This document shows positions 61,080 through 64,000 of a stretch of 64,000 nt of DNA, one piece after another. The notes below the pieces were generated by a model. The model was not told the origin of the DNA, ran no database searches, and worked only from the letters and a program-made list of their open reading frames with translations. The stretch comes from Thermanaerosceptrum fracticalcis. Its GTDB lineage: Bacteria; Bacillota; Peptococcia; DRI-13. The translations under genes and the position numbers were made by a program. Each line of letters begins with the position of its first letter. Position 1 is the first letter of the stretch. Location of the stretch: positions 3,641,501 to 3,705,500 of the forward strand of contig NZ_CP045798.1 of NCBI RefSeq assembly GCF_000746025.2. The letters run 5' to 3'.

Positions 61080-61880
61080 CTACAGTGTCTCATTCATACT
61101 TCCCTGGCGGTAGCCAAGAAGGTCCAGGGTCACATAGGTGTAACCAAGTTTTTTTAATTCCCTAGTAACCTTATCACCCATATCAGGCGCGGTAATCCGG
61201 GGAAAAATTTCCGGGGGCAGTTCTATGCGGGCCAGCTGGCCGTGGTCCCTAACGCGCAGTTGTTTTTCTCCTAAAAGGTCTATGAGGTAATTCTCAGCCT
61301 GTCCCACCCGCTGTAAGATTTCCCGGGTAATAGTGGTGCCGTAGGGGACCCGCGTGGCTAAACAGGGTTTGGAGGGTTTGTTCCATACGGCTAATCCGTA
61401 AGAGCGGGCCAATTCCCTGATTTCTGCTTTGCTTAATCCCACTTCCAGTAAAGGACTTTTCACCCCCAGTTCCAGGACGGCCCTGTGCCCGGGGCGGTAG
61501 TCATTTTGATCATCGGCGTTAGACCCCTCTATGACCCAGTTTAATCCCTGTTCCTTGGCCAGTTCTAAAAGACCCAGGAAGCGGAACTTTTTACAATGAT
61601 AGCACCTATCCGGCGTGTTGGCGGTGAAGTTTTCATTCTCCAGGTCGGCCACCGGTACCAGGAGATGTCTGGCTCCTATCTGTTGGGCATAGAGCTGGGC
61701 TTCTGCAATTTCCTCTTCAGTGGATAATTCGGAAGCTGCTGTAACGGCAAGGACCTTTTCTTCTCCCAGACTTTGCCGGGCTACAGCCAGGAGCAGGGTA
61801 CTGTCTACTCCTCCGGAGTAAGCCACCAGCACACTGCCTAATTGTTTGAGGTTATCCTGCAATCTTTTAAGTTTCTCCAT
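61080..61880 (-). CDS. larE: LarE, sulfur insertion protein of nickel-pincer cofactor synthesis
   Basis: The protein of about 266 residues is of the PP-loop ATPase family (AYSGGVDSTLLLAVA near 22) with the LarE pattern: DRCYHCKKFRFLGLLELA near 85 and NKPSKPCLATRVPYG near 172. The three cysteines (two in CYHC, one in KPCL) resemble cluster-type LarE, which transfers sulfur catalytically, rather than the single sacrificial Cys form. It adenylates and sulfurates the LarB product. ATG 61880 follows AAAGGGTG; the longer frame to 61910 is rejected. It is separated from larB by a repeat-filled gap. Confidence 0.92.
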   Translation of the reverse strand: MEKLKRLQDNLKQLGSVLVAYSGGVDSTLLLAVARQSLGEEKVLAVTAASELSTEEEIAEAQLYAQQIGARHLLVPVADLENENFTANTPDRCYHCKKFRFLGLLELAKEQGLNWVIEGSNADDQNDYRPGHRAVLELGVKSPLLEVGLSKAEIRELARSYGLAVWNKPSKPCLATRVPYGTTITREILQRVGQAENYLIDLLGEKQLRVRDHGQLARIELPPEIFPRITAPDMGDKVTRELKKLGYTYVTLDLLGYRQGSMNETL

Positions 61881-61954
61881 ATTATCACCCTTTCTTAAAG
61901 AAAAAGCCACGAAAGCAAAACCCTTTTCTGGGCAGCCTTCATGGCTATCGTCAG

Positions 61955-62050
61955 TTATTAGTTACTGGTAATTTAGTTGTTGGTTGTTGATAGAAACGAG
62001 GTATTATCTAATAAATCGTTACTAGTAACTAGCAACTAGCAACTAGTAAC
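61955..62050. repeat. Degenerate TAGTTACTAGTAAC-type repeats
   Basis: Units such as TTATTAGTTACTGG, TTGTTGGTTGTTGATAG and ACTAGTAACTAGCAACTAGCAAC recur in the gap between larE and the flavoprotein gene (61881-62214). They belong to the same family as those at 34147, 43318 and 58110. The rest of the gap is AT-rich, with no gene that I can support. Confidence 0.7.
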
Positions 62051-62214
62051 TTACAGCAGGCCTTCATGGTCCTGTTAAATTTAAATATAACACTGGTGAG
62101 AAAACAGTGTCAATCTTATTCCTATTTTTTTCAGAATAGTACTACTTGCACCTTGTCAAAAGGGGGCCAGTTCATATACTCTTAAAAATAAAGAATATGT
62201 AATGGAGGAGTGCT

Positions 62215-63069
62215 ATGGGTAAGAAAGTCTTAGGCCTGGTGGCTTCACCCCGAAGGATGGGGAACTGTGAAATGCTCCTGAAAGAAATCATGCTGGCGGG
62301 AGAGGATTGGGAGAAAGAGATTATTTATTTACATGAGCTGGAGATCAAGCCTTGTAAAGCCTGCTATCGCTGTTTGCCCAGTGGCGCCCTCTGCCCGGAG
62401 AAGGATGATTTCAATTATCTCCTGGACAAAATAGCCCAGTCCGATGGTATTATTCTGGCCGCACCCTGTTATTTCTTAGGCCCTAACGCTATCCTGAAAA
62501 ATATCATGGATAGATTTATTTCCGTGGGGAATGAAGCAGACAGGTTTAAGGGGAAGCCTTGTTTCACCGTCACTACCTACGGTGTAGAGGGGTGGCAGGG
62601 GTTTAGCAGGGAATTTACCAATCTCTTTGCCCGTTTTCTCCACTTAGACCTGAAAGACAGTTTCCTTATTAAGTCATCCTATCCCGGTGAATGCTTTACT
62701 GATGAAAAATTGCTGCAGGCTTTAAGAGAAGCAGGAAGAAACCTTTTTAAACCCGGCTATATCTCGCAACCTCCTTCCCTGGCCTGCCCTGTTTGCTGGA
62801 ACCCTTATCTTTCCCTGCAGGCCGAGGGGGTGGTATGGTGTCCTGTCTGCGGCAGCCGGGGTAAAATAGACCTGAAAGAGGGCAATATTTTTCTTGAATT
62901 TACAGATGCAGGGGAACACCGTTTTACGCCTGAGGCCATGGGCCACCATTTTGGAGAGGTCTTGCCCGCTACCATGGAGACCTTTTTAGCCCGGCGCCAG
63001 GAAGTCAAGGAATTGCAAAAAAAATACCGCCAGTTTAACTGGGATGTAGAAAAACCCGCTCAAAAATAA
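62215..63069 (+). CDS. NAD(P)H-dependent FMN reductase / iron-sulfur flavoprotein-like
   Basis: The 284-residue protein has a flavodoxin-like N-terminal domain: VLGLVASPRRMGNCEMLLKE near 4, then CKACYRCLPSGALCPEKDDF, a compact Cys motif as in iron-sulfur flavoproteins, and SDGIILAAPCYFLGPNAILKNIMDR near 82. Residues ~190-225 form an extra zinc-ribbon-like part (CPVCWNPYLS...WCPVCGSRG), which is not usual for the family. It would carry FMN, probably with a 4Fe-4S cluster. AATGGAGGAG precedes the ATG. Confidence 0.85.
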   Translation: MGKKVLGLVASPRRMGNCEMLLKEIMLAGEDWEKEIIYLHELEIKPCKACYRCLPSGALCPEKDDFNYLLDKIAQSDGIILAAPCYFLGPNAILKNIMDRFISVGNEADRFKGKPCFTVTTYGVEGWQGFSREFTNLFARFLHLDLKDSFLIKSSYPGECFTDEKLLQALREAGRNLFKPGYISQPPSLACPVCWNPYLSLQAEGVVWCPVCGSRGKIDLKEGNIFLEFTDAGEHRFTPEAMGHHFGEVLPATMETFLARRQEVKELQKKYRQFNWDVEKPAQK

Positions 63070-63081
63070 GAGCGGGTTTTT
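63051..63081 (+). terminator. Terminator of the flavoprotein gene
   Basis: AAACCCGCTC and GAGCGGGTTT pair around AAAAATAA, followed by T residues. The stop codon lies in the loop. Confidence 0.92.
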
Positions 63082-63330
63082 AGCGTTTAAGGCCGATACG
63101 GGTAATACGGGCATCGACCCGGACTCCCACTGGGACCTGGGGAAAGATCTCTTCCCACTTGATATTCCGATAAACTGCAGGATAGGTGTTAAACAAACTC
63201 TGGCCAATGTGCAGATAGTCAATCAGGTCTTTAATACCCTTCCGGCCGAAATCCTCCCCGATGATGACCGCTCGCAGGTGAGCCAGGCTGATTTTGCGTT
63301 CGATTTGTCCTTGGGCCGGCCGTAAAGGTT
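63080..63330 (-). pseudogene. gerC-like (Ger(x)C) spore germination protein remnant
   Basis: On the minus strand the frame reads ISLAHLRAVIIGEDFGRKGIKDLIDYL, matching the middle of the GerAC N-terminal domain. It then passes straight to NTYPAVYRNIKWEEIF.PQVPVGVRVDARI (shown with a break), which matches the GerAC C terminus, ending at 63080. About 200 residues in between are absent and no start is present. It is a deleted gene next to the intact-looking gerA start. Confidence 0.75.
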
Positions 63331-63422
63331 ATTAAAATTGTTTATTCTTGTTATGCCTGAGGGAAATATTTCTTATTTTTCTAAGACATACTAAGTGTAG
63401 GCTGGAAAAACGGGGGATTGCT

Positions 63423-64000
63423 GTGTTCTGGCAGAAGAAAAAGAAACCGCAGGCACAAGAAAATAAAAGTGAACAAGAAAAGCAAAAAAGGAAAGTTAAC
63501 CAGCCTGAGGAGTTTACACTATGCCTGGAGGCCAATATTAAAGCCTTGCAAGACATTTTGCATAATTGCTCCGACGTAGTCTTTCGCTGTCTGACCGTAG
63601 CCAGGCGCCAGGCTTATCTTGTCTATGCCCAGGGGATGATTAACACCGACCTGCTAAGTAAAGGCATCCTGCAGATATGTTTTGAAGACTTCACCCAGGA
63701 AGCCCGTGACCTCCTGGAAGAGTTAAAATACCGGGGGCTGGCCATCGGTCGCATCACCCAATCCAACAAAGTGGACTCCTGTATCAAAGACCTGCTCGCC
63801 GGGAAGGCCCTGCTCTTACTAGAGGGTTACCGGGATGTTTTAGTGTTAGATATCCCTGGCGGGGAAAAACGCAGCATCGATACGCCCCAGGCCGAACCCA
63901 GCGTACGGGGGCCCATGGACAGTTTTGTTGAAGCCCTGGAGGTCAATATTTCTCTCCTGCGGCGCCGCCTGGCCACCCCTGATTTTAAAGTGGTTTCCCT
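63423..64000 (+). CDS. GerA-family spore germination protein, N-terminal part
   Basis: The frame runs off the right edge (about 192 codons). It starts GTG TTC TGG after CGGGGG at 63411-63416. A Lys/Gln/Glu-rich tail (~1-25) is followed by the GerA soluble domain: CSDVVFRCLTVARRQAYLVYAQGM near 45, and SVRGPMDSFVEALEVNISLLRRRL near 160-183, the conserved family signature. In spore formers GerAA forms the membrane nutrient receptor with GerAB and GerAC. The rest of the gene is outside the window. It supports a spore-forming organism. Confidence 0.9.
   Translation, partial: MFWQKKKKPQAQENKSEQEKQKRKVNQPEEFTLCLEANIKALQDILHNCSDVVFRCLTVARRQAYLVYAQGMINTDLLSKGILQICFEDFTQEARDLLEELKYRGLAIGRITQSNKVDSCIKDLLAGKALLLLEGYRDVLVLDIPGGEKRSIDTPQAEPSVRGPMDSFVEALEVNISLLRRRLATPDFKVVS

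Noticed and set aside
62986-63222. 78-codon minus-strand open frame after the flavoprotein gene
   Set aside because: It is in the wrong frame relative to the gerC-like remnant and overlaps the terminator and the end of the flavoprotein gene.

Overview
The window looks like a chromosome segment of an anaerobic, endospore-forming, low-to-mid GC Firmicute (Clostridia, Peptococcaceae-like). The signs are a spore-germination gerA start at the right edge with a gerC remnant beside it, a four-gene NAD(P)-linked [FeFe]-hydrogenase, a 2-oxoacid:ferredoxin oxidoreductase, the siroheme-dependent (Ahb) heme route, T-box and TPP leaders, and strong GGAGG-type ribosome binding sites. No rRNA, tRNA or CRISPR array was seen.

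Layout. 0.3-23 kb is an organic-acid catabolic region. It has a FadR-type regulator, a LarA/DUF2088-type protein, a TctCBA tripartite uptake system, and a run of enzymes (two D-2-hydroxyacid dehydrogenases, a FAH-family hydrolase, an SDR, an RraA-type aldolase, an Ldh_2-type dehydrogenase). A CdaR regulator, KorDABC, a LytS/LytR pair, a permease, an IlvD-type dehydratase and a glycerate kinase follow. At 22.8-26.5 kb a GGDEF-HD-GYP gene is split by a 1.63 kb insertion sequence with clear terminal repeats and a 7-bp target duplication. 26.8-29.2 kb holds pheA and aroF behind a doubled T-box leader. 29.5-34.1 kb is hndABCD. 34.2-38.6 kb holds an M20 peptidase and a TPP-riboswitch-controlled thiamine or thiamine-precursor ABC transporter. 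38.6-43.6 kb is a patchwork of small genes, a GGDEF fragment, repeats and terminators.

The most unusual part is 43.7-53.7 kb. A ferredoxin/BFD-like protein, a 481-residue protein that I read as a distant LarA (nickel-pincer enzyme) homologue, a BenE-type carboxylate transporter, a divergent NadC/ModD-like protein, a MoaB-domain protein with a His tail, and a complete 2-oxopent-4-enoate hydratase / acylating acetaldehyde dehydrogenase / 4-hydroxy-2-oxovalerate aldolase module form one run on the + strand. A frameshifted IclR regulator and a LarC paralogue that has lost its N-terminal metal motifs follow. The standard nickel-pincer maturation genes larE, larB and larC, with a truncated cbiM/nikM, lie 5-8 kb further on. 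I infer a nickel-pincer-dependent anaerobic pathway that feeds a carboxylic acid into pyruvate plus acetyl-CoA. The substrate is unknown.

53.8-58 kb holds a SHOCT membrane protein, a heptad-repeat coiled-coil protein and ahbCDAB. 58-64 kb holds the lar genes, a flavoprotein, the gerC remnant and the start of gerA. Several gaps carry the same degenerate short repeats (GTTAGTTG-like, TCGGATGTCGGA-like, GTCCAGA-like), which look like a dispersed family confined to non-coding DNA.
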